DNA of 6,704 bases, from contig CAJUFV010000053.1 of NCBI GenBank assembly GCA_910585795.1, positions 1 to 6,704 on the forward strand, written 5' to 3'. Source of the DNA: an uncultured Clostridia bacterium (GTDB lineage Bacteria > Bacillota > Clostridia > UBA1381). Within the stretch, counting starts at the first letter, position 1; each line of letters starts with the position of its first letter. Position numbers and translations under genes: made by a program. Shown one piece after another: positions 1 through 6,123 of this stretch. Below the pieces are notes generated by a model. The model had not been told where the DNA came from and did not search any database. It was given only the letters and a program-made list of their open reading frames with translations.

Positions 1-35
1 AAAATAATAATGATTATATAAAGGAGATAACACAA

Positions 36-1559
36 ATGACCGAAGAATTAAAACAACAAATTGATGAATTCCGTGAAAAAGCCGCGCGGTTCAGCAAGGG
101 CGAAATAAGCGTCAAGGATTATAAAAGCTTTTCAGGAAAATTCGGCAGTTACGCGCAGCGCGGCGCGGAATCCGCCATGCTCCGTCTGAGGATAGCCGGA
201 GGATGTCTGTCAAAGGAAAAGCTTAAATCAATCATTGATATGTGTGATAAATATAACATACAGCATCTTCACTGCACCACATGTCAGACCATACAGCTTC
301 ATAATATTCCTTTTGATATTCTTGCCGACCTAATGACAGACGCTATTGAAAACGGCTTCTACACTCCGGGCGGCGGCGGTGATTTCCCCAGAAATGTAAT
401 GGTTTCTCCGCTTACAGGCGTAGAAAAAGGCGAAAATTTTGATGTGCTTCCATATGCGCAAAAAGCCTCCGAATATCTTTTAACTCAGATTGACGCGGTA
501 AAAATGCCGCGCAAATTAAAGGTATGCTTTTCAAGCTCTCCTGCAAACACTGTTCACGCAACCTTCCGTGACTTAGGCTTTGTTTCCCGTCCGGAAGGCG
601 GATTTGATGTTTACTGCGCCGGAGGAATGGGGTTGAATCCTCGTATGGGCGTCAAAGCAGCTGAAAATATTGACGGCTCAAAAATTCTTTATTATATAAA
701 AGCCATGATTGAGCTTTTCTGTGAATACGGCAATTATGAAAACCGTTCAAGAGCGCGTACAAGATATTTACAGGACACCCTCGGAGATACGCTTACAGAA
801 AAGTACAGCGAATTTGTAAATAAGGCCATATCTGAAGGCGGACTTGATATAAATGTCATTCAAGAGAATATAACAAAACAGGGTATTGAAACGTCATGTG
901 ATTCAAGACGTATTATTGAGCAAAAGCAAAAAGGACTATATACTGTTAAATTCCATCCAATAGGCGGAAACATTGACCCTCAGATATTAAAGAACATTTA
1001 CACAGCCATAAAAGATATGGATTCAGTGTCGCTGCGTGTTTCTCCTGAAGAAACAATATATATAATAAACTGTAACGGTGAAGAAGCTGAAAAAGTTATA
1101 TCCGTTACAGACAGCGGAGCAAAAACAGACATTGAGGAATCGGTATCATGCATAGGCGCGTCAATATGCCAGCAGGGGCTTCGTGATTCTCAGGAGCTTC
1201 TAAAACGTGTGCTAGACGCTGTGAAACCATATAATTTCGCTCCTGACGCGTTGCCTGTTATGCATATAAGCGGATGTATGTCATCCTGCGGCACACATCA
1301 GATTGGTTCTATAGGCTTTCACGGCAAAGTAAAAATGATTGATAAAAAACCGGTACCAGGCTTCACAATAAATATTAACGGCAGTGACAAACAAGGGCAT
1401 GAGCATTTTGGCAAAGAGCTTGGAGTAATTGCGGCCGATGATATACCTGATTTTATAGTTGAGCTTGGCAAGTCAGTTACTGCCTCTAATATGAGTTATC
1501 AACAGTATGCTAATGAAAATCAAGATAATTTAATTTCTATAATCAATAAATATATTTAA
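36..1559 (+). CDS. Siroheme [4Fe-4S] nitrite/sulfite reductase family protein
   Basis: This is a complete 507-residue protein of the nitrite/sulfite reductase hemoprotein family, which makes the six-electron reduction of nitrite to ammonia or sulfite to sulfide in the cytoplasm. The first ferredoxin-like half-domain lies around residues 45-100. The siroheme/[4Fe-4S] domain follows, with DFPRNVMVSP (R119) and MPRKLK (K160, K162), which match the anion-binding Arg and the two Lys of E. coli CysI. The second half-domain lies around 300-360. The cluster and siroheme cysteines form the expected C-x5-C (C372, C378) and C-x3-C (C414, C418). The usual TxRQ active-site Arg is replaced by C83 in CTTCQTIQLH. 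Length is normal for the single-subunit ferredoxin-type enzymes. The ATG has AAGGAG 9 bases upstream and the gene ends at its own terminator. Nitrite versus sulfite as substrate cannot be decided from sequence. Confidence 0.93.
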   Translation: MTEELKQQIDEFREKAARFSKGEISVKDYKSFSGKFGSYAQRGAESAMLRLRIAGGCLSKEKLKSIIDMCDKYNIQHLHCTTCQTIQLHNIPFDILADLMTDAIENGFYTPGGGGDFPRNVMVSPLTGVEKGENFDVLPYAQKASEYLLTQIDAVKMPRKLKVCFSSSPANTVHATFRDLGFVSRPEGGFDVYCAGGMGLNPRMGVKAAENIDGSKILYYIKAMIELFCEYGNYENRSRARTRYLQDTLGDTLTEKYSEFVNKAISEGGLDINVIQENITKQGIETSCDSRRIIEQKQKGLYTVKFHPIGGNIDPQILKNIYTAIKDMDSVSLRVSPEETIYIINCNGEEAEKVISVTDSGAKTDIEESVSCIGASICQQGLRDSQELLKRVLDAVKPYNFAPDALPVMHISGCMSSCGTHQIGSIGFHGKVKMIDKKPVPGFTININGSDKQGHEHFGKELGVIAADDIPDFIVELGKSVTASNMSYQQYANENQDNLISIINKYI

Positions 1560-1567
1560 ACGTAAAA

Positions 1568-1603
1568 TGAGCGTATTATTTCAAATAATACGCTCACTTT
1601 TTT
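1568..1603 (+). terminator. Intrinsic terminator of the reductase gene
   Basis: A perfect inverted repeat (TGAGCGTATTATTT against AAATAATACGCTCA around a central C) starts 9 bases after the reductase stop and is followed by CTTTTTT. It folds into a stem of about 12 bp with a TTCAA loop. It may also stop leftward transcripts coming from the 66-residue gene, but the opposite-strand T run (TTTTAC) is weak. Confidence 0.9.
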
Positions 1604-1652
1604 ATTCTGCCTAATTATCTGTATATACGAAAACGGCATAAGCACAATTTTT

Positions 1653-1853
1653 TTATGCTTCAATAAAATCAGTTACCACATCATATAAATGTATCGGGTC
1701 AAGATTCTCCGCATTGCAGAGACAAAGCAAATTCTCAATATCCTCTCTGTTTACAGATATATCGTTTACATGAAATTCTTCATCATACCATATTCCATAA
1801 GTAGTATACTCTATGTTGTCTATTGTCGTTTTACCTTCTGTTACCTTATACAT
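1653..1853 (-). CDS. DUF6514-like small protein
   Basis: This encodes a 66-residue acidic protein with no signal peptide and no membrane segment, so it is probably cytoplasmic. Its pattern (MYKVTEGKTTIDNIEYTTYGI near the start, then a DIS..REDIENLLCLCN helix and an NLDPIHLYDVVTDFI end) resembles the small DUF6514 proteins of Clostridia as I remember them. That family has no established function that I can state. The ATG is supported by GAAAGG 7 bases upstream. It is the last leftward gene before the convergent reductase terminator. A 95-base gap separates it from the exported protein gene, so it may have its own promoter. The family assignment is from memory and was not searched. Confidence 0.75.
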   Translation of the reverse strand: MYKVTEGKTTIDNIEYTTYGIWYDEEFHVNDISVNREDIENLLCLCNAENLDPIHLYDVVTDFIEA

Positions 1854-1884
1854 TTTTTATCCTTTCTTTCATTAGTATTATGTA

Positions 1885-1912
1885 ATTTTAAAATGTTATA
1901 TAAGCATTACAA
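1885..1912 (-). promoter_or_regulatory. Possible promoter of the DUF6514-like gene
   Basis: Reading leftward, TTGTAA (1907-1912) and TAAAAT (1885-1890) are separated by 16 bases. They resemble -35 and -10 elements (4/6 and 5/6 to consensus) and lie about 30 bases before the start codon. In DNA this A+T-rich such matches arise easily, so this is only a candidate. Confidence 0.3.
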
Positions 1913-1948
1913 AATTTCTTTTGTATTTCCCCCCGCAAAAACGCTCTA

Positions 1949-2395
1949 TTAATATGAAGCTATATTGCTGTACTTTGTAACGCTTTCAATAAGCGACCAG
2001 CTGCTTGTGTATGAACGGTGAGTTGTTTTCACACGGTATGAATATCCCTTTGGAACATAATAATTTTGCTCTATTATTGCCCAATCACTATCACTGTCTG
2101 ACCATGATTGAATAGTTGTCCATCCGCTGCTGGTATTCTGCTGTAATTCTACAGTTACGCCTGCATTATATCCATCTCTAACTGTTGTTGTGCCCTGACA
2201 GTTCATCTTTCCTGAGCCCATATGCTTTAATCCGCTGGAAGTAGTTACAATAGCAGTATATTTCGGCTGAATATCCGTATCAATAACTGCCGAAGTTTCC
2301 GCTTCACCCCCCTGTGCATACACGCTCATGCCACCTGCGCAAGCGCTTAGCGCTAATGTAAGCGCAAGAATTTTAGTAATCATTGATTTTTTCAT
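1949..2395 (-). CDS. Small exported protein, possibly DUF6147-like
   Basis: This encodes a 148-residue protein with an export signal: KK at the N-terminus, a hydrophobic stretch ILALTLALSA (residues 9-18), and a possible signal peptidase I site after SVYA (residue 27). An LSAC sequence (C19) also matches a lipobox, so it could instead be a lipoprotein. The mature part is rich in Ser, Thr, Tyr and Trp (GWTTIQSWSDSDSDW, then YYVPKGYSYRVKTT), suggesting a small beta-sandwich. It resembles secreted Clostridia proteins I recall as DUF6147, but that label is uncertain and no function is known to me. The ATG has AAGGAGGG at ideal distance. It lies downstream of the sigma/anti-sigma pair on the same strand after a 119-base gap holding Spo0A-like boxes. 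Confidence 0.85.
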   Translation of the reverse strand: MKKSMITKILALTLALSACAGGMSVYAQGGEAETSAVIDTDIQPKYTAIVTTSSGLKHMGSGKMNCQGTTTVRDGYNAGVTVELQQNTSSGWTTIQSWSDSDSDWAIIEQNYYVPKGYSYRVKTTHRSYTSSWSLIESVTKYSNIASY

Positions 2396-2450
2396 ACGAA
2401 AAATCCCTCCTTAAAATAGTTTTCATAAATAAAACCCTTTTAAAGAGGAA

Positions 2451-2490
2451 TTTCGGACAGCTTTCTACAAAATTCGACAAAACTTACAAA
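2451..2490 (-). promoter_or_regulatory. Tandem Spo0A-box-like sites before the exported protein gene
   Basis: On the minus strand TTGTCGAA (2473-2480) is an exact match to the core 0A box TGTCGAA bound by Spo0A. TTGTAGAA (2463-2470) follows exactly 10 bases downstream. Two weaker relatives flank them: TTTGTAAG (2483-2490) and CTGTCCGAAA (2451-2460). The TGT cores are spaced 9, 10 and 10 bases, so they sit on one DNA face. Tandem boxes at about one helical turn are known at Spo0A-controlled promoters. No convincing -10 is seen between here and the start codon, so activation or repression cannot be told apart. Confidence 0.5.
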
Positions 2491-2514
2491 AATATCCAGC
2501 ACCGTAAAATGTTT

Positions 2515-3186
2515 TTAGTTAAATTTTATATTTTCTACTATATTTATGAGTATATCTTTCGTCGTATTACCATATACGCTTATTGTAGTTTCATCAATGT
2601 AATATGTTAAAATATCAACGTCTGACTTTTTACTGTAAAACACATCTATACCGTTTAAATTCATTTTTTCCACTTCAGCATCTTCTTTATCAATACTGAT
2701 TCTACTGGACGTTCCTTTTTTTTCAACTGTAAAATACTCTTTTTCATTTATAAACTTTAAAAGCAATATATAGTCTGTATTTTCTTCTTTTTCCAGCTCA
2801 AAACCTTCCGGCACATATCCTAATGTAATATCGCCATTGGAATAAGAAGTACCGTCATTAAACGATATTTCTGTATTAGTTTCCTGTTTATTTGTAAACA
2901 TGTTAAGGAAGCGAAAACGAAAAGCGTCAACATTAAACACTACCGCGCCTGACACAACAACCAAAAATGTAAAAAGGACGGCCGCTCTCGACGCGTATTT
3001 TTTAAACTTATTCATATAAATTTTACGCTTTGCGCGCGCAAACATTTTTTTCATTCTCTGCTGATGTTCCTTAGAGAGCTCCTCTTTCTCTCCCTGAATA
3101 ATTTCTTCCCCAAGTTCTTTAGCGGCTAAAGCGGCACTCTCTTTAAGAAGCTCCTCAAACAAATTATTCATACTGTTCTTTTTCAT
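2515..3186 (-). CDS. Membrane anti-sigma-like protein with DUF4367-type C-terminal domain
   Basis: This encodes a 223-residue protein with a charged cytoplasmic N-terminus (about 1-62, with an EELLKESAALAAKELGEE helix), one membrane segment (about 67-86, ending VVVSGAVVF), and an extracellular domain from about 118 that opens with GDITLGYVPEGFELEKE. This is the layout of Bacillota anti-sigma factors with DUF4367-like sensor domains. No zinc-binding HxxxCxxC motif is present. It starts 2 bases after the sigma stop, so the two are translationally coupled. I chose ATG at 3186 because AGGAG lies 8 bases upstream; the GTG at 3192 overlaps the sigma stop and is only 2 bases from AGGAG. The partner role is inferred from gene order and architecture. 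Confidence 0.85.
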   Translation of the reverse strand: MKKNSMNNLFEELLKESAALAAKELGEEIIQGEKEELSKEHQQRMKKMFARAKRKIYMNKFKKYASRAAVLFTFLVVVSGAVVFNVDAFRFRFLNMFTNKQETNTEISFNDGTSYSNGDITLGYVPEGFELEKEENTDYILLLKFINEKEYFTVEKKGTSSRISIDKEDAEVEKMNLNGIDVFYSKKSDVDILTYYIDETTISVYGNTTKDILINIVENIKFN

Positions 3187-3188
3187 AG

Positions 3189-3731
3189 TCACCTCTCCTC
3201 TCTTAAAAATTCTGCAACCTTCACCTTTAAACGATAAATACCTTTTCTTACTGCTGCCGCGTTCATTCCATTCGCATCTGCCAGCTCTTCTATCGTCTTA
3301 CGATTTGTGTAATACAATATAAACATCGCGGCATATGCAGAATTTTCACGCTTAAGAAATTCAGCGGCCTTTTTAACAGCTTCCTTTGAAATCACAATGT
3401 CCTCAGTGTTCAGCGAAGACGCAAGTGAATGTTCATCATCTATGTTTTCTAGATAGCCGTATTTATGCTGTTTATTATATAATCTTATAGCTTCATTGCG
3501 TACTGACGCGGTAAGATAATAAGCGGCCGCGGCTTCTCCCTCATCAAAAATATATGATTCTCCTTTTATCAGCTTTTCAAAAACATTATGTACGGCGTCT
3601 TCTGCAATATGTTCGTCTTTTAGCATCGCACACACTGTTCTTTTCATATGAGGAGCATGCTCCTCATATGCTTTCTCAAGTTTTAATATATACCCTTTCC
3701 TTTTCTCTGAAAATGATGATTTCTCTTCCAC
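3189..3731 (-). CDS. ECF-type RNA polymerase sigma factor (sigma-70 family)
   Basis: This encodes a 180-residue cytoplasmic sigma factor that would direct RNA polymerase to a small regulon. A region-2 domain lies at about 20-90 (AYEEHAPHMKRTVCAMLKD, then EDAVHNVFEKLIKG and YYLTASVRNEAIRLYN). A region-4 helix-turn-helix lies at about 125-176 (LYYTNRKTIEELADANGMNA, then VRKGIYRLKVKV). No region 1.1 or 3 is evident, as expected for the ECF group. The start is GTG with AGGAG 6 bases upstream; the nearby ATG at 3736 is out of frame. It follows the XRE gene by 47 bases and precedes the anti-sigma gene by 2, so the three are probably one transcript. The codons for residues 21-29 form a perfect 26-bp palindrome. 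Confidence 0.9.
   Translation of the reverse strand: MEEKSSFSEKRKGYILKLEKAYEEHAPHMKRTVCAMLKDEHIAEDAVHNVFEKLIKGESYIFDEGEAAAAYYLTASVRNEAIRLYNKQHKYGYLENIDDEHSLASSLNTEDIVISKEAVKKAAEFLKRENSAYAAMFILYYTNRKTIEELADANGMNAAAVRKGIYRLKVKVAEFLREER
3645..3670. repeat. Perfect 26-bp palindrome inside the sigma gene
   Basis: The half-site CATATGAGGAGCA is followed directly by its exact reverse complement, with no spacer and no mismatch. It lies 62-87 bases into the sigma coding sequence and encodes AYEEHAPHM. It could be a protein-binding site or an mRNA hairpin early in the gene; neither is shown by the sequence. Confidence 0.9.
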
Positions 3732-3778
3732 AACATACTCCTGCCTTCCACTATTTTATCTTCTGAAATATCTTAAGG

Positions 3779-4042
3779 TTAAACTGCGTCACGATAATAA
3801 AACTTTATGTTTATTAAATCGCCGGCATTAATATCCAGAGCATCTGCAATATTATACAACACCTCTACAGAAAATGCTCTTACAATATTTGGAGCTTCAA
3901 TCGCGCTCAGATGTGATCTGCTTATATTAGCCTTTTCCGCTAACTGCTCTTGTGATAAACCTTTCATTTTTCTTAATGACGCGATAACAAGCCCTAATTC
4001 AACTAACCTGTCCCTGTTTTCAAATCCCATTTCTTTACTCAT
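3779..4042 (-). CDS. XRE-family helix-turn-helix transcriptional regulator
   Basis: This encodes an 87-residue single-domain DNA-binding protein. The Cro/CI-type helix-turn-helix spans about residues 16-76: LGLVIASLRKMKGLSQEQLA, then KANISRSHLSAIE as recognition region, and a closing VLYNIADALDINAGDLI. No sensor or effector domain is attached, so it probably acts as a dimeric repressor. The ATG has AGGAGG 8 bases upstream. It is the first gene of the leftward run that includes the sigma and anti-sigma genes. Three phased TATTGAG repeats lie about 60-110 bases upstream of its start and are a plausible autoregulatory operator. What it controls beyond its own transcript cannot be seen here. Confidence 0.9.
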   Translation of the reverse strand: MSKEMGFENRDRLVELGLVIASLRKMKGLSQEQLAEKANISRSHLSAIEAPNIVRAFSVEVLYNIADALDINAGDLINIKFYYRDAV

Positions 4043-4095
4043 AATATTTACCTCCTAATTTATAATTATATACTATATTGGTAAATTTTTCTGCG

Positions 4096-4155
4096 CTATA
4101 TATTGAGCTATTGACTTATATTTTGAGCATAAAACGATATTATTGAGTAATTGCT
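4096..4155. promoter_or_regulatory. Three 20-bp-phased TATTGAG repeats, candidate operator
   Basis: TATTGAGCTA (4101-4110), TTTTGAGCAT (4121-4130) and TATTGAGTAA (4141-4150) start exactly 20 bases apart, each preceded by an A/T run such as TATA. A 20-bp period puts the sites on nearly the same DNA face. They lie just upstream of the XRE gene, so binding by that regulator is the simplest guess. Confidence 0.55.
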
Positions 4156-4236
4156 ATCTATATAATACAAATGCACAATGAAATATTAATTAAAGAAGTA
4201 TTTTAGGCAGCTATAGAATAGAATTCATCCGAAGTT

Positions 4237-4266
4237 AACATAACACAATTACAGCATATTTGTCAA
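4237..4266 (-). promoter_or_regulatory. Possible sigma-A-type promoter for the XRE-sigma-anti-sigma run
   Basis: On the minus strand a perfect TTGACA (4261-4266) is followed after 18 bases by TATGTT (4237-4242), with an extended TG one base before the -10. It points at the XRE gene and lies just past the terminator of the upstream unit. The leader would be about 190 bases and would contain the three phased repeats. Confidence 0.45.
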
Positions 4267-4271
4267 TAAAT

Positions 4272-4308
4272 AAAAAAGACATCATTCATAACGAATGATG
4301 CCTTTTTT
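4272..4308 (-). terminator. Terminator after the serine recombinase and Cys-rich peptide genes
   Basis: CATCATTC and GAATGATG pair around an ATAAC loop. The stem is extended by a G-C pair and by A6/T6 runs on both sides, with one mismatch. On the minus strand the stem runs into TTTTTTATTTA. It begins 10 bases after the Cys-rich peptide stop. The flanking A/T symmetry makes it potentially bidirectional. Confidence 0.85.
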
Positions 4309-4318
4309 GTCTATTTAG

Positions 4319-4453
4319 CTATCTGCATCCGCAGCCGCAATCGCAGTCACAGTCACAATCGTCATCCTTCGGAACAGACGGGTCATCCTGACCGCAGTCT
4401 AAAAACTCACATCTTTCCGGCGGGAAAAACTCATCAACTGCTAAGTTATTCAT
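4319..4453 (-). CDS. 44-residue cysteine-rich peptide with alternating CxC tail
   Basis: This short open frame begins MNNLAVDEFFPPERCEFLDC and ends in CDCDCDCGCGCR. It has eight Cys in 44 residues: C15, C20 and every second residue from C33 to C43. There is no signal peptide or hydrophobic segment, and Asp and Glu are common. It starts 11 bases after the serine recombinase stop and ends 10 bases before a terminator, so it is probably the last gene of that transcript. No good ribosome binding site precedes the ATG (only weak ACGG), which suggests translational coupling. The tail is suited to binding a metal or a cluster, as in CxC metallothionein-like peptides, or could be the core of a modified peptide. 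I do not recognise a family, and no maturation enzyme lies in the window. It could also be a host gene at the element junction. Confidence 0.6.
   Translation of the reverse strand: MNNLAVDEFFPPERCEFLDCGQDDPSVPKDDDCDCDCDCGCGCR
4324..4359. repeat. Degenerate hexanucleotide repeat encoding the Cys tail
   Basis: On the minus strand six units of pattern GAYTGY or GGMTGC run in a row and encode (Asp/Gly-Cys)6. The synonymous third-base changes (TGT/TGC, GAC/GAT) show that the protein pattern is kept while the DNA repeat has decayed. Confidence 0.7.
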
Positions 4454-4464
4454 AAGGAACCGTT

Positions 4465-6057
4465 TTAACCAATATTTCCTACAAATTTATAATGTATTTC
4501 AATATTCTGCAAGCGTTTCCCATCCACGATTTCACGCTCGCTTACAATTATTTTGTCTATCAGCTTATTTAAAAGTACCTTGTCAAGCTCCTGTAAATTT
4601 TGCACTTCTCTAAGCAACTCTGAAAAACGCTGTATTTTGTTTTCCTCTTTTCTGCAATCCTCTAATTGTGAATTTAAAGCATCAATATGCGTTTTGATTT
4701 CCTGCTGTTCGCTTTCTATCCGCTTGGACAGCATTGTGAATTTATCCTCAGGCAGTATACCGCTTAGACGGTCATTGTAGAGCGTGTAAAAGCGTTTATC
4801 GTATTCCTCCTGTTGTTTTTGGCATTCTTGTATGCGCTTCTCTATTTTGTCCGTATCTGTGCCGTTCTGCGCGTCATACTGCTTTTCCACCTTTGCCGTA
4901 AATGCTTTTTCGTCAATGTTAAGCTGTGCAATATGCGCTTTTATGTCATTTAAAACAACATTGTATAAATCGTCATACCGTATGTAATGGCAGGTACACA
5001 TATCCTTACCTTTCTGCTTATAGCGCGTACAGCTTAAAACCTTATGACCGCTTCCGTTGTGCGCCATTGACAGCGTACTTCCGCAGGTATCGCAGTAAAC
5101 AAGTCCCGCAAATATATGCGTTTCGCCTGTATTGCATACGCGCTTTCGTTCATTGAGCTTTTTGTGTGCGTCATTCCACAACTGCATAGATATAATCGGA
5201 GGGTGTGTGTGTTCAACTACAATCCAATCCTCCTGAGGTACCTTTACAATCTTTTTATTCTTAAAGGATATTTTTCTCGTTTTCGCGTTCACCATTCGCC
5301 CAAGATACACTTGATTATTAAGTATCAGCTTAAGCGATATCGCATTCCAATTATACGGATTATCGCCAAGCGGTTTGTTTGCGCATTTTGCGCGGTATGC
5401 GCTCGGCATAAGTATTCTATCCTGACGCAGTTTTTTGGAAAGCCGTTTGTAGCCGTAGCCCTCATATGCGACAAGCTTAAATATATGTACAACTGTTTCT
5501 GCCGCTTCATCGTCAATCTCTAATATGTTTTTGTTTGTTTCTGACTTTTTGTAGCCATAAGGCGCATACGCGCCGAAAAACTCACCGTTATTCGCCTTTG
5601 TCTTAAACGCCTGACGTATCTTTTTGGAAATATCCGCAGGGTATGCCTGATTAAATAAATTCCGTATAGGAATTATTAAATCGTCATAATCATATTCGTT
5701 ACGAGTGTCAACATTATCACCGACAGCGACAAATCTCACATTCTTTTCGGGAAAATAATTTTCGAGAAAGTGACCTGTTTCAATGTAGTTTCTGCCGAAA
5801 CGCGATAAATCCTTTACCACCACCATATTGATTTTGCCAATCTCAATATCATTAAGCATTCGGTTAAACGACGGTCTTTGAAAGTTCGTACCGCTCCAGC
5901 CATCGTCGATATAGTAGTCATATATTAGAAAATGATTACGCTTGCAGTAGTCGCCTAAAATTTTCTGCTGTGTTTCTATGCTGATACTGCTTCCGTCTAT
6001 TTCATCTTCCTTTGACAGCCTGCAATAGCAAGCCGCAATATAATTTTGCTCTGTCAT
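4465..6057 (-). CDS. Large serine recombinase (TnpX-like site-specific recombinase)
   Basis: This encodes a 530-residue recombinase that would integrate and excise a mobile element by serine-based strand exchange. The resolvase-type catalytic domain (about 6-150) holds YCRLS with R13 and nucleophile S15, SISIETQ, and KDLSRFGRN with R86 and R89. The recombinase domain follows (about 165-290). A zinc ribbon has C322, C325, C343 and C354 (VYCDTCGSTL ... LSCTRYKQKGKDMC). A coiled coil spans about 400-490, and the end LIDKIIVSEREIVDGKRLQN matches the DUF4368-type tail of clostridial transposon recombinases. All key residues are present and the frame is intact, so it is probably active. The start lies 15 bases after AAAGGAG, an unusually long gap, but an in-frame stop two codons upstream excludes an earlier start. 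Confidence 0.95.
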   Translation of the reverse strand: MTEQNYIAACYCRLSKEDEIDGSSISIETQQKILGDYCKRNHFLIYDYYIDDGWSGTNFQRPSFNRMLNDIEIGKINMVVVKDLSRFGRNYIETGHFLENYFPEKNVRFVAVGDNVDTRNEYDYDDLIIPIRNLFNQAYPADISKKIRQAFKTKANNGEFFGAYAPYGYKKSETNKNILEIDDEAAETVVHIFKLVAYEGYGYKRLSKKLRQDRILMPSAYRAKCANKPLGDNPYNWNAISLKLILNNQVYLGRMVNAKTRKISFKNKKIVKVPQEDWIVVEHTHPPIISMQLWNDAHKKLNERKRVCNTGETHIFAGLVYCDTCGSTLSMAHNGSGHKVLSCTRYKQKGKDMCTCHYIRYDDLYNVVLNDIKAHIAQLNIDEKAFTAKVEKQYDAQNGTDTDKIEKRIQECQKQQEEYDKRFYTLYNDRLSGILPEDKFTMLSKRIESEQQEIKTHIDALNSQLEDCRKEENKIQRFSELLREVQNLQELDKVLLNKLIDKIIVSEREIVDGKRLQNIEIHYKFVGNIG

Positions 6058-6072
6058 TATCTATAATCATAT

Positions 6073-6079
6073 CTCCTTT
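6073..6079 (-). promoter_or_regulatory. Badly spaced ribosome binding site of the serine recombinase
   Basis: AAAGGAG is strong but lies 15 bases from the recombinase ATG. It is only 2 bases from an out-of-frame ATG at 6070 that opens a 22-codon frame overlapping the gene start and stopping at 6002. Neither distance is good, which would keep recombinase synthesis low. Confidence 0.5.
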
Positions 6080-6123
6080 CCGAGCAAAACGAGATTATTA
6101 CAATTGTATGGTAGCATAAATCG

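Noticed and set aside
1909..1924. Small hairpin ACAAAA-TTTC-TTTTGT downstream of the exported protein gene
   Set aside because: Six mostly A-T pairs and no following T run are not enough to call a terminator.
1689..1952. Plus-strand 87-codon open frame
   Set aside because: It runs antisense to the DUF6514-like gene and continues into its A+T-rich leader. It has no ribosome binding site and a low-complexity hydrophobic composition.
2383..2610. Plus-strand 75-codon open frame
   Set aside because: It lies across the Spo0A-like region and the 3' end of the anti-sigma gene, with no ribosome site and Phe/Tyr/Ile-rich composition typical of antisense A+T-rich DNA.
3187..3192. GTG start for the anti-sigma-like protein at 3192
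   Set aside because: The AGGAG is only 2 bases away, while the ATG at 3186 has it at 8 bases and loses only two residues.
3554..4058. Plus-strand open frames at 3554-3766 and 3807-4058
   Set aside because: They are shadows antisense to the sigma and XRE genes, whose domains are clear on the other strand.
4096..4155. Phased repeats as replication iterons
   Set aside because: No replication initiator gene lies nearby and the setting is chromosomal; an operator for the adjacent regulator is simpler.
4553..5523. Several open frames of 60-135 codons inside the serine recombinase, on both strands
   Set aside because: They overlap the intact recombinase, have no family features and no ribosome sites; they arise from its codon composition.
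6099..6108. TACAATTGTA palindrome upstream of the serine recombinase as an attachment-site core
   Set aside because: Ten A+T-rich bases of symmetry are expected by chance, and no matching second copy was found in the window.
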